NCBI GenBank assembly: GCA_029721515.1 | Contig: CM056556.1 | Span: forward strand, 15,721,598-15,785,597 | DNA from: Synanceia verrucosa | Taxonomy: Eukaryota > Chordata > Actinopteri > Perciformes > Synanceiidae | Length of the DNA stretch: 64,000 nucleotides | Direction of reading: 5' to 3' | The notes under the pieces: model-generated | What the model was told of the DNA's origin: nothing | Seen by the model: only the letters and a program-made list of their open reading frames with translations | Database searches by the model: none | Translations under genes and position numbers: made by a program | Shown: piece by piece, positions 41,677 through 53,254 of the stretch | How the letters are laid out: the number at the start of each line of letters is the position of its first letter | Position numbering within the stretch: the stretch's first letter is position 1

Positions 41677-41756
41677 TGGTGTGCTGACAACAACAAGACA
41701 GTGGAGATGATTGTGGACTACAGGAAGAAGTCACCTCTGCCTGCCCCATCACGCTC

Positions 41757-42056
41757 TGTGTAAATCCCTTTTGGTGGAAAAGGGATTTACTGGATTTAAG
41801 GTGTTGGTGCTCATGCTGGTGCTGAGTTGGTGCATCTTGCGTTCCTCCTTAGCACCGGTCGCTTTTCCATTGGAAAGGAGCCCAGTCAGAGCCACATCAT
41901 TACGTCACTGAAAAACATCAGTACTTCACGGCATATTTGTTTTAACCTGGCCAAGCTTGTGCGGTACAAAATCAAAACAAGTATCGTTACTGGTGCTGCT
42001 CCCATGGCTGTTCCTGGCTTTGCAAGAAATCCATAGCCAAAAAAAGGAAACTGCTA
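41757..42056. repeat. Foreign segment in the L2 remnant, probable third insertion
   Basis: The L2 frame breaks off after the SPLPAPSRSV stretch and resumes near the TCTTCACCCAGCAGAGG block. The DNA between has no LINE similarity that I can see. It opens with a 13-bp perfect hairpin (41760-41772 / 41778-41790) and carries GGTGCT-rich sequence and a TTTTCCATTGGAAA motif that recall other fish MITEs. Part of the LINE (about 30-60 codons) is missing here, so deletion and insertion both seem to have happened. Confidence 0.45.
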
Positions 42057-42475
42057 CCGGCTACCTGTCTTCACCCAGCAGAGGATGTGCTTCCTGCAGC
42101 AGCTGAAAAAATTCAACCTGCCAAGGACAAGTATGGTGCACTTCTACACTGCCATCATCAAGTCCATCCCCACCTCCTCCATCACCATGTGGTATGTTGC
42201 TGCCACCGCCAAGGACAAGGCCAGGCTGCAGCATATCATCCACTCTGCAGAGAAGGTGATTGGCTGCAATCTTCCATCTCTCTAGGACCTGCATGTCTCC
42301 AGGACCCTGAAGCATGGCCGATCCCTCCCACCCTGGACATGAACTGTTTCAGTCCCATCCCTCTGGCAGGAGGTCCATCAGGACCAGAACCTTACACCAT
42401 AAAAAACAGTTTCTTCCCCACTGCAGCTGGCCGCATCAACAAGGCCCATGGTCCACCCCCACGCCTCTAGCCTAA

Positions 42476-45409
42476 TTTCATATTTCTAAACATTGCATAA
42501 TTCTGAACAGTTTTTATCTCTGTTTATCTGCCATATTAATTGTCAGATATTTTGTTCTAAACCGAAATATTCTGTGTTGCTGGAGTGAGGTGTCTAAATG
42601 ATGCTTTTCTTAACAGGGGATTTTTCTTTTTCAAACTTTCCCTCCTTCTCTCTATCTGTCTCTCTCTTTTGGCAGACATGCAAAGTAAATGGGTAGCATA
42701 TCATTAGATCAGCAGGAGTTCCAAGGCCTCTGCTCCCATGGCATGTTCAGGCTTTACAGCAAGACTTCACTCTTATCAGAGACCACGCTGCATTCCACTG
42801 TAGGGCAAATGGAGTCACATTTTTCAACTCTCCATCTACAAGATTTACTATTGCATGCAATACCTCTGTGATTTGTAGGTACAACCTACTTTGAAATTCT
42901 CCCATTCGTTTCGCCTCCCTGTGACTCAACACAATGCTGACATATGTTGAGATATATGCTTGATGTTGATTGTTGCAGTGACATTAGTGAAAATACGTTA
43001 TTCTGTGATAATCTGTCTCTTTGCCAGATCCAATCAAGGTGAAACTTGACTGCTTGTCTTCATTTTCTGTCTCCATTAAATGGAAGCTATCATAGCTTTC
43101 TAGTTGTGTTTGGAACCCCAGAAAGAGTGCATGGCTTTGAAATAAATCTGACACTGTGGAGTCCACTGTATTTACCAACTTGCTTGCACGCAGGTAATGT
43201 TTAGCAAGCTTGTTTGCTCTGATAATTTTATAACACTTTTCATTAAAAGTCTTAATTGAATAAAATTTAGTTCAACACAGAACAAAACGTTAAGGGGGAG
43301 TAAATGGCAGTATGGCACAATGAAAATAGAAAGAAGGTGATGCCACCACATCTCCAAATGTAGCAGCAGTTACAATAGTACACCAACTTACCCTACTGTC
43401 ACTAGTCACTATGCCACCAAGCTTGTAGTTTCTCAAAGATGCACAGATTACTCTCAGTGTGCAACTTTCTGGTGTGACTGGGCCTAAAGGCCATACTTCA
43501 ATTATGGGAAGAGTCAGATAATTAATACTGACTTCTTAGTCCCATCAGGGTCTCAGAGTTGTATGTCTACCATATGGCACTGTTCATAGTCTGGTTTCTT
43601 TGGGCATGTTATTGTGCCACAGAGATCAGACTGTCCTGGGTGTACTGATGGATTGTCTAAATTTCAGAATGCAGTGTATTTGTAGAGAACATATTGGGCA
43701 ATACAAGTTTGAAATCTGTATCTACTCATCAGCTCCATCAGCACCATTTTATCAGGGCATGCAAGCAAATCTATTGATGTACTCTAAGAAGCCCATGGGA
43801 AATCCTAATGTTCCTTTTTTCTGTTGGGCAAAGAACCAACAAACTATCCTCTTTCAAGCAATTTATGCAGCTAACTGGCTATTCCTCTGTCTTTTAACTT
43901 TATCAACCAACAAAACATAGACGCTTCAGCATTCCAGTTCAAGGAATGTTTGGTGAGCTTGATGCTGCGACCCAATTACAACACAAGTTGAGGAGCACAA
44001 GGATTACAAGGAACTGACAGAATGGCCTTCTTCCTGCATCTAAGTAAATCCCATTTTCTGTCTCACTTTGTATCCACAGACAGCCAAGTTTGTGCTGCCA
44101 GGGGCAGGGCACCACACCAGGGTGCTGTAAGCTGTTTAACCTACATGAAAGTGTCACAGCTGAATAGCAAGAATGACACCTTCTTTCTGGTCACCATATC
44201 CTTAAAAATCATTTGAAGTTAAGCTCTATGCTAAATGAATCTCTGGTCTGCAAAGATAAGATTTACTCTACTGGAGGCCTCTTCTCTTTGTGGGTTTGAT
44301 GATAAACAACATGGAACATAATCAGGGACGTACTGGGATTGAAATTCAGCCCAGGCCTGGAGATCATTTTGCCCAAAAAATGTTGGCAGTGATTTTTACA
44401 GTAATGCGATTGCTTTGGTTGAAAGAGAATCTGATGATGCTAAAGATCTTGCTGACACCTTGAGTCCCATTTGAGTCAAAGGGAATTTATTTGCTAAATG
44501 TCCTACGCTGGAGGTAAACACTACATATAACCTTCATAGATTCAAACATTCCTTTTATATTAGATTACATAGAACATTCAAAATATTAAATATTGTGTCG
44601 TCAGTTTGCTAAAACCAAAACAGGAAAGCCTGGATGTTTTCCAGCAGCAAGACTGGGAGGGTGGGATGATGTCAAACCTGATACAGACTAGTCTCTGGAG
44701 AGACTCCATCCTTGTCATCATCACATTAAAGTCTTATCCCCTTTGCTGAGGAATTCCTTGGATGTAAAAAGCTGTTTGCGTAGATTTGATCAGCCCGGGC
44801 CACACCCTACTATCACATGAGTCAAAATGTCTAGTCTCACTTATAAAAATCTCTTCAATGTTATCACCAATCCAAGTACATAGCCTCCTATCACTCTGTA
44901 AATCTGACAGAGAAGACCCACAGCTTTTTTTTCTTGGATGTGAGCAGATTTTTTCTCACATTTGAACCCACATCAAAGGCTTTAAGCTATTCAAAGAAGG
45001 TGGAGAATATAGCATCCTGTCTTCATGTGAGCTAATCCAAGCCAGGCAGAAGCAAAAGAGAGGAATGGAGACTGATGGATGGCCTGACACACAGACATAA
45101 TTTGCGGCATTGCCAGAACACTCATGCATTCAAACTTTGTTTAAAATATCTGTCACTCTGCTATATTACAGACACGTTTATGTTAAGCTTGTGCTGTGAG
45201 AGCACTTTTGTTGGTTGTGCAGATCTAAAGCTTGAGTAAATAGTTTCACTTTATATCTTCAATTGTCTTAATGCTCACTTAAAGTCATAACTTACATAGA
45301 AAAGTGAACATACTGTGTCATAAAAAAGTCACCTATGCAAGTTCAAATGTTCCAGACACAAATCTGTTTTTCATGGGCTACAATACATGATGCAACAAGC
45401 CATTCAGTT
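42476..45409. other. Unique non-coding DNA
   Basis: Apart from the short repeat fragment at 44322, nothing recognisable. The 106-residue + frame at 43600-43920 has no domain. Confidence 0.45.
44322..44380. repeat. Short fragment resembling a CAGGGACGTACTGG fish repeat
   Basis: CAGGGACGTACTGGGATTGA followed by CAGCCCAGGCCTGG matches the start of a dispersed fish repeat as I remember it. Only about 60 bases are recognisable. Confidence 0.35.
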
Positions 45410-45455
45410 CTCTTTAATAATATGAGTGAGACATGTCACTCATATTATGAAAGAG
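45410..45455. repeat. 20-bp hairpin with one mismatch and 6-base loop
   Basis: CTCTTTAATAATATGAGTGA (45410-45429), loop GACATG, and TCACTCATATTATGAAAGAG (45436-45455) pair at 19 of 20 positions. The centre GACATGTC is itself palindromic. A run of about 15 A follows at 45470-45484. Function unknown. Confidence 0.6.
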
Positions 45456-45605
45456 CACCGGGGTTATGTAAAAAAAAAAAAAAAGATTTGGTTTCTCTTC
45501 CTATGTCACATGTGGGCTCATTTTTTCACTTGTCCTGGCTCACAATTACATACAAACTGATTATCTGGGTTGTGTATGAATTACTGGGTATTACTTTTCA
45601 TACTA

Positions 45606-45855
45606 TTTGAAGGATAGTGTCGCCTCACAGCAAAACTACCAGGTTCGATTCCCAGCCTGGGGCTTTTCTGTGTGCAGTTTGCATGTTCTCTCCGGGTGCT
45701 CCGGCTGTTCTGGCTTCCTCCCACCATCCAAAAACAAGTGTGGGGATTAGGTTAATTGGCTAATTTAAATTGCCCGTAGGTGTGAGCGGTTGTCTGTCTC
45801 TATGTGCCCTGCAATGAGGTGTACCCTGCCTTTCGCCCTAAGACAGCTGGGATAG
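45606..45855 (+). mobile_element. SINE-like teleost repeat with pol III B box
   Basis: The sequence carries a GGTTCGATTCC element (45642-45652) that matches the tRNA B box, after GTCGCCTCACAGC, then the blocks GTTTGCATGTTCTC, CTTCCTCCCACC, GGTTAATTGG, AAATTGCCCGTAGGTGTGA and AGCTGGGATAGGCTC. This is one of the most abundant interspersed repeats of percomorph fish. The 3' part ends at the boundary with the next element at 45855. Confidence 0.8.
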
Positions 45856-46410
45856 GCTCATTGCACAAAAGTAGGATTCAGACATCCAGGATAAGTGACT
45901 GAGCTGGGTTCAACCAATCCAAACCAAGAGAGACCAGGCTCATTTGGTTGCACAAAGACCAAGCCAGGAAGAGCAGACAAGGATTCATCAAGCCAGGTGA
46001 AACCAAGCCAGGATAAGTGCGCACACATGGCTTCCTCTAACAGAACCCGTCATCAATCACAGATTCACCATGGCAACGGAAGCGGCATACTTTTCCCCGC
46101 CGGAGGCAGAAATCCTTGAGGAGGCTTATGAGGAGGAATTATATCAGCATTTTTGATCGGTAGATATGGCTGCATTTTTAGTTTAGTCTGACTGCTGACT
46201 GAGATAAGGGATGAGATTAAATAGATCCTGGAACATAACCTAGTCTAGAGCAGGCTGGCTCCATAGATCAAACCTCCATGGTAACTTATACCATAACATA
46301 TCCTGCTCTCTTCTATTCTGCTTTTGTGCAACCGGATCATGGATAAGTTGAGCCAGGATAACCAAGATAACCCAGCTTAATCCCTTTCCTAGTTTTGTGC
46401 AACGGGCCCC
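45855..46410 (+). mobile_element. PIF/Harbinger-like non-autonomous element
   Basis: Ends are inverted repeats: left GCTCATTGCACAAAAGTAGG, right CCTAGTTTTGTGCAACGGGC (shared core TTGCACAAAA and TAGGA). The interior repeats AGCCAGG and GGATAA motifs. A short frame at 46070-46156 resembles the N-terminus of the Myb/SANT-like protein of Harbinger elements. No transposase remains. The left end abuts the SINE-like copy just after AGCTGGGATAGGCTC, so it probably inserted into or beside that SINE. Confidence 0.6.
46070..46156 (+). pseudogene. 28-codon Myb/SANT-like N-terminal remnant in the Harbinger-like element
   Basis: The frame starts MATEAAYFSPPEAEILEEAY and ends in TGA after 28 codons. The YFSPPEAEILEEAYEEE pattern resembles the start of the first helix of Myb/SANT-like DNA-binding proteins encoded by fish Harbinger transposons (aromatic, acidic, then I-L-x-x-A-Y). 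The rest of the domain is missing. The assignment is from memory of the family. Confidence 0.45.
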
Positions 46411-49400
46411 AGGTCTATCAGTAATACTTATAAATTCTTTAAACTTTAAACTCTTGAGGCCTAAAATGCATCCCACTTGCAACAATTTTCTTCTCTTTCA
46501 AATGTGAGGCACATGCTGTGTCAGGCCTTTTGCAGTAAAGAAGAGAGTCTATGAAACTACCCCTCTTTATAAACTCCACTCCTAATTTGTGGGCAGGTGT
46601 TTGAAATCCACCTGAAATCCACCAGGTGTGACAGATTTTTCTTTTCTAAAACAAACTCTTCTACTTAGAATTGCCTGTTAGCGCAATAAAAATAACTAAT
46701 AAACAGAAATTCAAGGACACAAAGAAAATCTCAAGATGAGTGAGTCTACCTAAAACATACTGACTTTTAATGACCTTTTCATTTTAAAGAGCACCAAGAT
46801 GTGGATGTTTATAGGAACATCAACAAATGTTTCCAAAGTTACACATGATGGTACAAACTGCATAGTACCACATCTAGATTTTGATGGGATTCCTCAGCTA
46901 GTCTGTCTTGCAGTGCAGTAGTCCCAGACCTTTGAGTTCAATATACCCTTCAAATTATGGGTTGTCAACATGATGAAATTGTCCATTTTTCAGTGCACTT
47001 AGTCAGACTGCTGTTTCTCACCTCCAGCTGTGCAATGATTTACAGCCCTTCTATTTTGACCAGTCTGACGCACACTATATTTTAGCATGTTCAACAGAGT
47101 CACTTAAGCAGATATACAGGCATTTAAACACAGACTTCCTGATTTATACTCTCACATGGTTTATAAAAATACCCTTCACTTCGTCACTGATAGCACTGTT
47201 GTTTAAATTACACAGCTTTAAAAATGTGTTGTGTAATATAAAATGCTAGACAAAGCTGTTTAATTAGCAGAGACAGCAGAGAAAGCAAAATCAAGTTTCA
47301 ACCAAAGTAATTAAGGGAAAAACAAGAATATTAAAGTGGATTTCTATTTTGAATGGAGTTTTACACTCACAGAAAAGAAGCAGAAGTATGACCTACAAAA
47401 TTCAGCTTTGGCAGCATTGTTAGCACACAGGAAACCACAGGAAAGCCCCTGGACAAGTGATATGCTTCATCTGTGGTAGATTAACTTTTCACTGGTCATA
47501 AAAACAAAGTGCAGACCACAGGATGACCTTCAGGCAAGTACAAATAGGATAATCTGCGATGAAATCTTCAAAAACAAGTGTGTGTTCCTTATCTCCAGCT
47601 GTTGTTTTAACAGAATTTCTAGCGTTGTCTTTGAAGGACTGTTTCAGTATGAACATGCACTTGCAGAGACTGCAGCTTTTCTGATTGAACAACTATGTTA
47701 ATTGCAAGACATCCAGAACTTATGGTCATCCATACAATGTTTCACTTAAATACCTGCCTCTGACTTTATTGGCTAGTAAGACACCAGATGCCCAGCAGCC
47801 ATAATAAAAGAAAGAAGGGAACCAAAACAATCCTTCTCGGTTGATTAAACTTGAACTCCAGCAGGCTGATGGGAGGTAGGTTTCGGGGTCATCAGTGCCA
47901 GAGTGATTCCCCTCATTGCAGTGCCTCCCTACATTCATCAAAGAATCTCTGCATCAGCAGATAATTGCTTAACCCCGTGAGCAAAAACAGCTGGGCCAGA
48001 GCAAAACAAAGATGATATAAGCGGCTTCCTCCTCGGTGGCGTCAACAATGATAAGCCCCAGTCTATGTTGTGTTTGAATCGCAGTATCCCCACCCCTGCC
48101 ACCAGCACCACCAAAACCAGACAATTTAGAGACCAGAGTAATGCAAGAGGAAATATAAACTGTGATCTCTTGAACTCTGTCAAAAGAAATGGTCTGGCTT
48201 TTGTCTCTACAACCATTTTGGGGAAGTAGTGGGAGTGACTTTATGTTGCAGGAACTGTGATCTGTGAAAGTATTCAAAAATGAATAACGTCAGCAAGGGA
48301 GAATAGAGGAAATATAATGGGGCTACGCAGGATGTGATTGGACATAAAAATGATGCATATGTGAAGAGTCATGTCTTGAGTTAAACATCTGGCAAATTAT
48401 GTCCTTGCTCTTCTGTTGCCTATAGTAGATATGGAGAATTCCTGCAGTGTCAATGAAATGCAACAGTACTCTGCAACATGCTAAGGTTATACACTCCCTG
48501 AAAGATGCTTCTCAAATGACTCACACTGAGCAAAACAGCACATGCTGCAGTGATATGGCAGAAAATGTTTTATAAAAATATTTTTTTTCTGGATGGTACC
48601 CAAGGTGGAGGTTAATATCTTCACAGGGGATAAACAAAATTATGGTTACTATAGGAACAAAAGTTATTTTTTGAATACTTGATAGCATACATGAACAAAG
48701 TGCTCCCCTAAGTATGCACCTACAGTGATATTGACCAGGATTCGAAAGGAACAAACCTTTTGTCCATTATTACTGGGGTTCTCATATAATCCAAAGAAAA
48801 TGACAAGGTTAATGGGATAGAGCTGTGAGGAATTATGTAAGATTATGCAAATGAAAAGGCTAATATGATTATTGTGTGCACATGCTGCAAACTGATGAGA
48901 TTACTTTGAGTGTTGGATGGAGAATAATCCTCTTACATTATGTTAATTCTCAGCCATGTGTGACAGTTAACTTCTGACCTGAGTCTCAACCTTAATTAAT
49001 AAAAATACCACCATCTTGTAAGTAACCCCTTCACTTGGGTACTCATGAACCCAGAGTGAGGGACTTCTTGAATCTTCTCGATTGAAAAAAAATGCAGTTT
49101 GATATGTTTGAATCTGTGAATTTATTTTTTCCCTTGTTAAATAACTTGATGGTATAGTTATTAAGTTGATGATCTACTGGTGAGCTAATAGGTAAGCTAA
49201 ATTACAAATCCCATTATGGCCAAGACATGAACTGCCCGAGTCTGCCTCTGTTTGAGGGTTTACAATTAAACAATCCATATTCTCACAAAACCTTACAAAT
49301 ATTATACTTTGTGCAATGATAGTCTTAGTCTCTATTACAATCAGTCAATATTAGTTCATTATAAATTCTGGTGTGACCATGGTCCATAGAAGGTCTTCAA

Positions 49401-49741
49401 AGGCTCAGAGTGACATCACTGTCCCTCATGATATTGACTTTGGAGAGCAAGCAGGAGGGGCCACCCACAGCCCCCCCATCCTCGTCCCCCGAGGCCGTGC
49501 AGAGCCACAGCCATGTCTGGTGAAAGTGTGAGTCAAGGATCTCAGGCTGTTACGCCTCCATCTGGGCCCCTGAATTAAACATCAGCCTGGCAGAAAAGCT
49601 TCAGGGACCAGGAACTGGGGCCAATTAACCCATACCCAGTCTATTCAGACCTTACTTTGTAGCCAATTAAGAGGGCATTTTACAGATGGGATCAAACGGG
49701 ATGATACAACGGTTGGGATTTATCAGCCACGAAAAAATACT
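46411..49741. other. Unique non-coding DNA, nothing recognised
   Basis: Minus-strand frames at 47726-48277 (71-102 residues) overlap each other in different frames and show no domain. A CCCCCCCATCCTCGTCCCCC patch near 49470 is locally GC-rich. Confidence 0.45.
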
Positions 49742-50833
49742 GTTTGCGACTAAAGAGGAGCCTTTGGTAATGATTGCAGTCATTATGAGCTCAGTAAACA
49801 CATTTAGACTAGGATAATCATTAATTCTAACTGGATCAACTTGATCTTTTGTAATAATCTGCTTTGAGTGATTTGAGAATACCTGAGCTCTTTGTGTTGA
49901 ACCACTGAATACTGAACATGGCAATTCTTGCCCTGACAACAGATCACACAATGTTACATTGTGTCACTATGGCATCAGAAACCAGTTCATCTTCACTACA
50001 GCTCAGTTCCTCTTCTCCATCTCTGAGACCTGACAGTGTGAGGAAATAGTCTACTTCTACAGATAAGACGAGGCCAGGAAATGAAACGAATGACAGGAGC
50101 AGAAGTGAACAGAATCAGGACGGTTGTTGTGTTCAAACATTGCAACAGATAGATACGATGTGACAGGGACAAATGTTGCTCAAAAGCTCTCAGTCCAACA
50201 GCCGATAGTGCACTGCTATTTTATTCAAGTCAAGTCAATTTTATTTGTATAGCTCAATATCACAAATTATTTGCCTCAGAGGGCTTTAAAATCTGTACAG
50301 GATATGACACCATCTGTCCTTTACAAACAACCCCCACTTTGACACATTGATCACCCCAAAAAAACCCTTTGAACAGGGAAAAAGAAAAGGAAGAAACCTT
50401 AAGAAGAGCAACGGAAAAATCCTTCTTCCAGGATGGACAGACATGCAATAGATGTCATGTGTACAGAGTAACAACAAAAATACAGACACTCCAAATAACA
50501 ACAGTTAATGTATATAGAATAGTCTGAAGGTGTCCAAGGGATAGTACGAGGGTTTGGTAAGACCAGGCTAGCTCAGCAAAACAATCTGAAATGAAAGGGG
50601 AACAGCATGACTACAAAGTAGACTAGGTAGACTGATATATGTTCAATTTCATTGCCCAAAGTCTCAAACTATATCTTCAAATGAGTTATAGGGGTGAGCT
50701 ACAAAAAATGCATGTCTCTTAATCTTCACAATAAAATATAATAGAGAGTAAATCATGGCTCCAAATAAGCCTTGTTATTTATTTTCCTGTCAAGAGAAAT
50801 ATATGTTGTTGTTGTTTTTTTTTTTTTTTTTGT
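49742..50833. repeat. 1.09-kb tandem duplication, copy 1
   Basis: This segment is followed directly by a near-identical copy at an offset of 1092 bases. It begins at GTTTGCGACTAAAGAGG and ends in a (GTT)3 plus T17 tract. By eye I find three single-base differences from copy 2 (50087 C/T, 50190 T/C, 50214 T/C, all transitions) and one 3-base length difference in the GTT run. The unit joins about 480 bases of unique-looking DNA to a dispersed repeat. It has no real coding capacity. Confidence 0.95.
50224..50525. repeat. Teleost dispersed repeat inside duplication copy 1
   Basis: The motifs TTTATTTGTATAGC..CAATATCACAAATT, GCCTCAGAGGGCTTTA, AACAGGGAAAAAGAAAAGGA and CAGGATGGACAGACATGCAA are the standard blocks of a very common percomorph repeat whose class I cannot name with certainty. 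The 62- and 71-residue minus-strand open frames here are by-products of the repeat and not genes. Confidence 0.75.
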
Positions 50834-51922
50834 GTTTGCGACTAAAGAGGAGCCTTTGGTAATGATTGCAGTCATTATGAGCTCAGTAAACACATTTAGA
50901 CTAGGATAATCATTAATTCTAACTGGATCAACTTGATCTTTTGTAATAATCTGCTTTGAGTGATTTGAGAATACCTGAGCTCTTTGTGTTGAACCACTGA
51001 ATACTGAACATGGCAATTCTTGCCCTGACAACAGATCACACAATGTTACATTGTGTCACTATGGCATCAGAAACCAGTTCATCTTCACTACAGCTCAGTT
51101 CCTCTTCTCCATCTCTGAGACCTGACAGTGTGAGGAAATAGTCTACTTCTACAGATAAGACGAGGCCAGGAAATGAAATGAATGACAGGAGCAGAAGTGA
51201 ACAGAATCAGGACGGTTGTTGTGTTCAAACATTGCAACAGATAGATACGATGTGACAGGGACAAATGTTGCTCAAAAGCTCCCAGTCCAACAGCCGATAG
51301 TGCACCGCTATTTTATTCAAGTCAAGTCAATTTTATTTGTATAGCTCAATATCACAAATTATTTGCCTCAGAGGGCTTTAAAATCTGTACAGGATATGAC
51401 ACCATCTGTCCTTTACAAACAACCCCCACTTTGACACATTGATCACCCCAAAAAAACCCTTTGAACAGGGAAAAAGAAAAGGAAGAAACCTTAAGAAGAG
51501 CAACGGAAAAATCCTTCTTCCAGGATGGACAGACATGCAATAGATGTCATGTGTACAGAGTAACAACAAAAATACAGACACTCCAAATAACAACAGTTAA
51601 TGTATATAGAATAGTCTGAAGGTGTCCAAGGGATAGTACGAGGGTTTGGTAAGACCAGGCTAGCTCAGCAAAACAATCTGAAATGAAAGGGGAACAGCAT
51701 GACTACAAAGTAGACTAGGTAGACTGATATATGTTCAATTTCATTGCCCAAAGTCTCAAACTATATCTTCAAATGAGTTATAGGGGTGAGCTACAAAAAA
51801 TGCATGTCTCTTAATCTTCACAATAAAATATAATAGAGAGTAAATCATGGCTCCAAATAAGCCTTGTTATTTATTTTCCTGTCAAGAGAAATATATGTTG
51901 TTGTTTTTTTTTTTTTTTTTGT
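50834..51922. repeat. 1.09-kb tandem duplication, copy 2
   Basis: Second copy of the unit at 49742-50833, in direct orientation, with a (GTT)2 plus T17 end that runs into unique sequence GTGGAGGAGC. Over 99 percent identity by eye implies a very recent event or an assembly artefact. The unit edges share only a base or two with each flank, so no long homology explains the duplication. Confidence 0.95.
51316..51617. repeat. Same teleost dispersed repeat inside duplication copy 2
   Basis: Identical block order to the repeat at 50224-50525, carried along by the tandem duplication rather than inserted independently; flanking non-repeat DNA is duplicated with it. Confidence 0.75.
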
Positions 51923-53250
51923 GGAGGAGCTTTGAGGTGGAAACACTAGTTTCCCTAGATTGTGAATGGGAAAAACATTTGTAGGGTAACAAGATGCAGA
52001 CAGTGGTTAATTTAGCTTTCAGGAGTGGTGCTAGTGGAGGGTCCCCAAACAATATGTCAAGAATTTATCTGCATATTGTACAGGCTGGAAGTATTAGGAC
52101 ATTGATATGTTTTTCATTGTTCTGGCTCTAGTCCAGCATTGGATTTGAAATGAAACACTTGCTATGCCTGCTCTGCTTTTTCCCTGTCTTAACTGGCAGC
52201 TTTCAGTTCAGCACACACACACACACACACACGCACACACATTAACACACATGTTCCAATCTGAAAACTGGCAGGAAAAATCTGTGGAGATATAATCTTT
52301 ACAACATTTGTTACAAGGAATTCATTGCATTCAGCTCTCACAATGCCCCGATCTGAACAGCTAACATTTTACATCAATCTGTACCCTTAGGGAAGAAAAA
52401 AGTGTAATGACAGTAAAACCAAAAGAAACAGGTGTTCTTCTTGCTATGGGTCTCTTTGAAGGTGACGAGAGTTACAGAAAGATTGTGAATCACTGCTAAT
52501 TGCATGACATTTAAGTTATGGGGTACAAAATAAAGTCTAGCGAGAGCTAGCACAGGTATGATAGTACTGTGGAGGATGCCATGATTTATAGAATGACAAG
52601 GTTCTTTCTGTGTTAACTGAACAATGACTGGTTGACTGGGAATGCTGTAGGGAATTTACAGAAAGCTCACTTGATTATGATAATTTGGGTGCATTTTAAG
52701 AGCAATCTTGTTCAATTGATAACATAAAAAACAGTTTTAAATCCAAATTAAAACGCAAAGGAAAATGTGCCACTTAGAGTATTTGCTGAATTAAAACCAC
52801 AGAGCCAAATGAGGTTTGACTGGGGCCTTCATTATTGTTGTTTGTTAAAAGAGAAGGACTGTTGTGCGGCTTTTCGTACAACAGCTCTTCTCTCAAGAGG
52901 AGATTTATTGAAAATATTTAATTACATTTTTAATTGACAGCTTAGCCCCATCTCTAATTACAAAAAATTACAAAAGTTGAGCTGTTCAACTGAAGGCACC
53001 AAAAAAAAAGCATTTGCAACAGACCTTTACAAGAGGCGGTGGCCTTTCACTATTCCATTGTTTTATCAGAAAAGGCAGTCCTGACTAAATCAATTTACAG
53101 CATAGCAATAAAAGTCATTTGTATTTTTTGACAGGCAAAAACCAATAACCAGGATGAGTAATGTAGAAGCCCACAAGGAAATACATCTGACTGATGATAA
53201 ATCTTGGAACTCTTTTCATAATATTTCAGTAACTTAATATACTCTGTATC
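51923..53250. other. Unique non-coding DNA with a CA tract
   Basis: No frame above 60 codons and no recognised repeat except (CA)n at 52212. Confidence 0.5.
52212..52240. repeat. (CA)n microsatellite
   Basis: CA tract of 29 bases with one CG interruption. Confidence 0.93.
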
Positions 53251-53254
53251 TTAA

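Larger units (their letters stand above)
40119..42475 (+). mobile_element. Broken L2-type LINE (reverse transcriptase remnant) with nested insertions
   Basis: A reverse-transcriptase frame starts about 40135 (FSAAINTIILALLQDKLS), passes the conserved SPxGC..LSPLLF block, where the Gln codon is now TAA (40309-40311), and reaches the catalytic-loop motif FADD at 40393-40404. It resumes with LVTW/CADNN, then VEMIVDYRKK at about 41702-41735, and the C-terminal QQRMCFLQQLKKFNLPR block from about 42079 to 42285, followed by an RNSFFP-like tail to about 42470. Block order and spacing match the L2/Jockey superfamily. The copy is 5'-truncated, has an internal stop and at least one frameshift, and is split by three foreign segments. 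It cannot encode an active enzyme. Confidence 0.85.

Noticed and set aside
42061..42470. Three overlapping frames of 66-127 codons
   Set aside because: All fall in the L2 C-terminal block; only the + frame at 42085 matches the LINE, and it is broken.
45642..45652. tRNA B-box-like GGTTCGATTCC
   Set aside because: Not a tRNA gene: no cloverleaf or anticodon stem surrounds it; it belongs to the SINE-like repeat.
50260..50501. Overlapping minus-strand frames of 62 and 71 codons, repeated identically at 51352-51593
   Set aside because: They lie in a common teleost dispersed repeat and are repeated only because of the tandem duplication.
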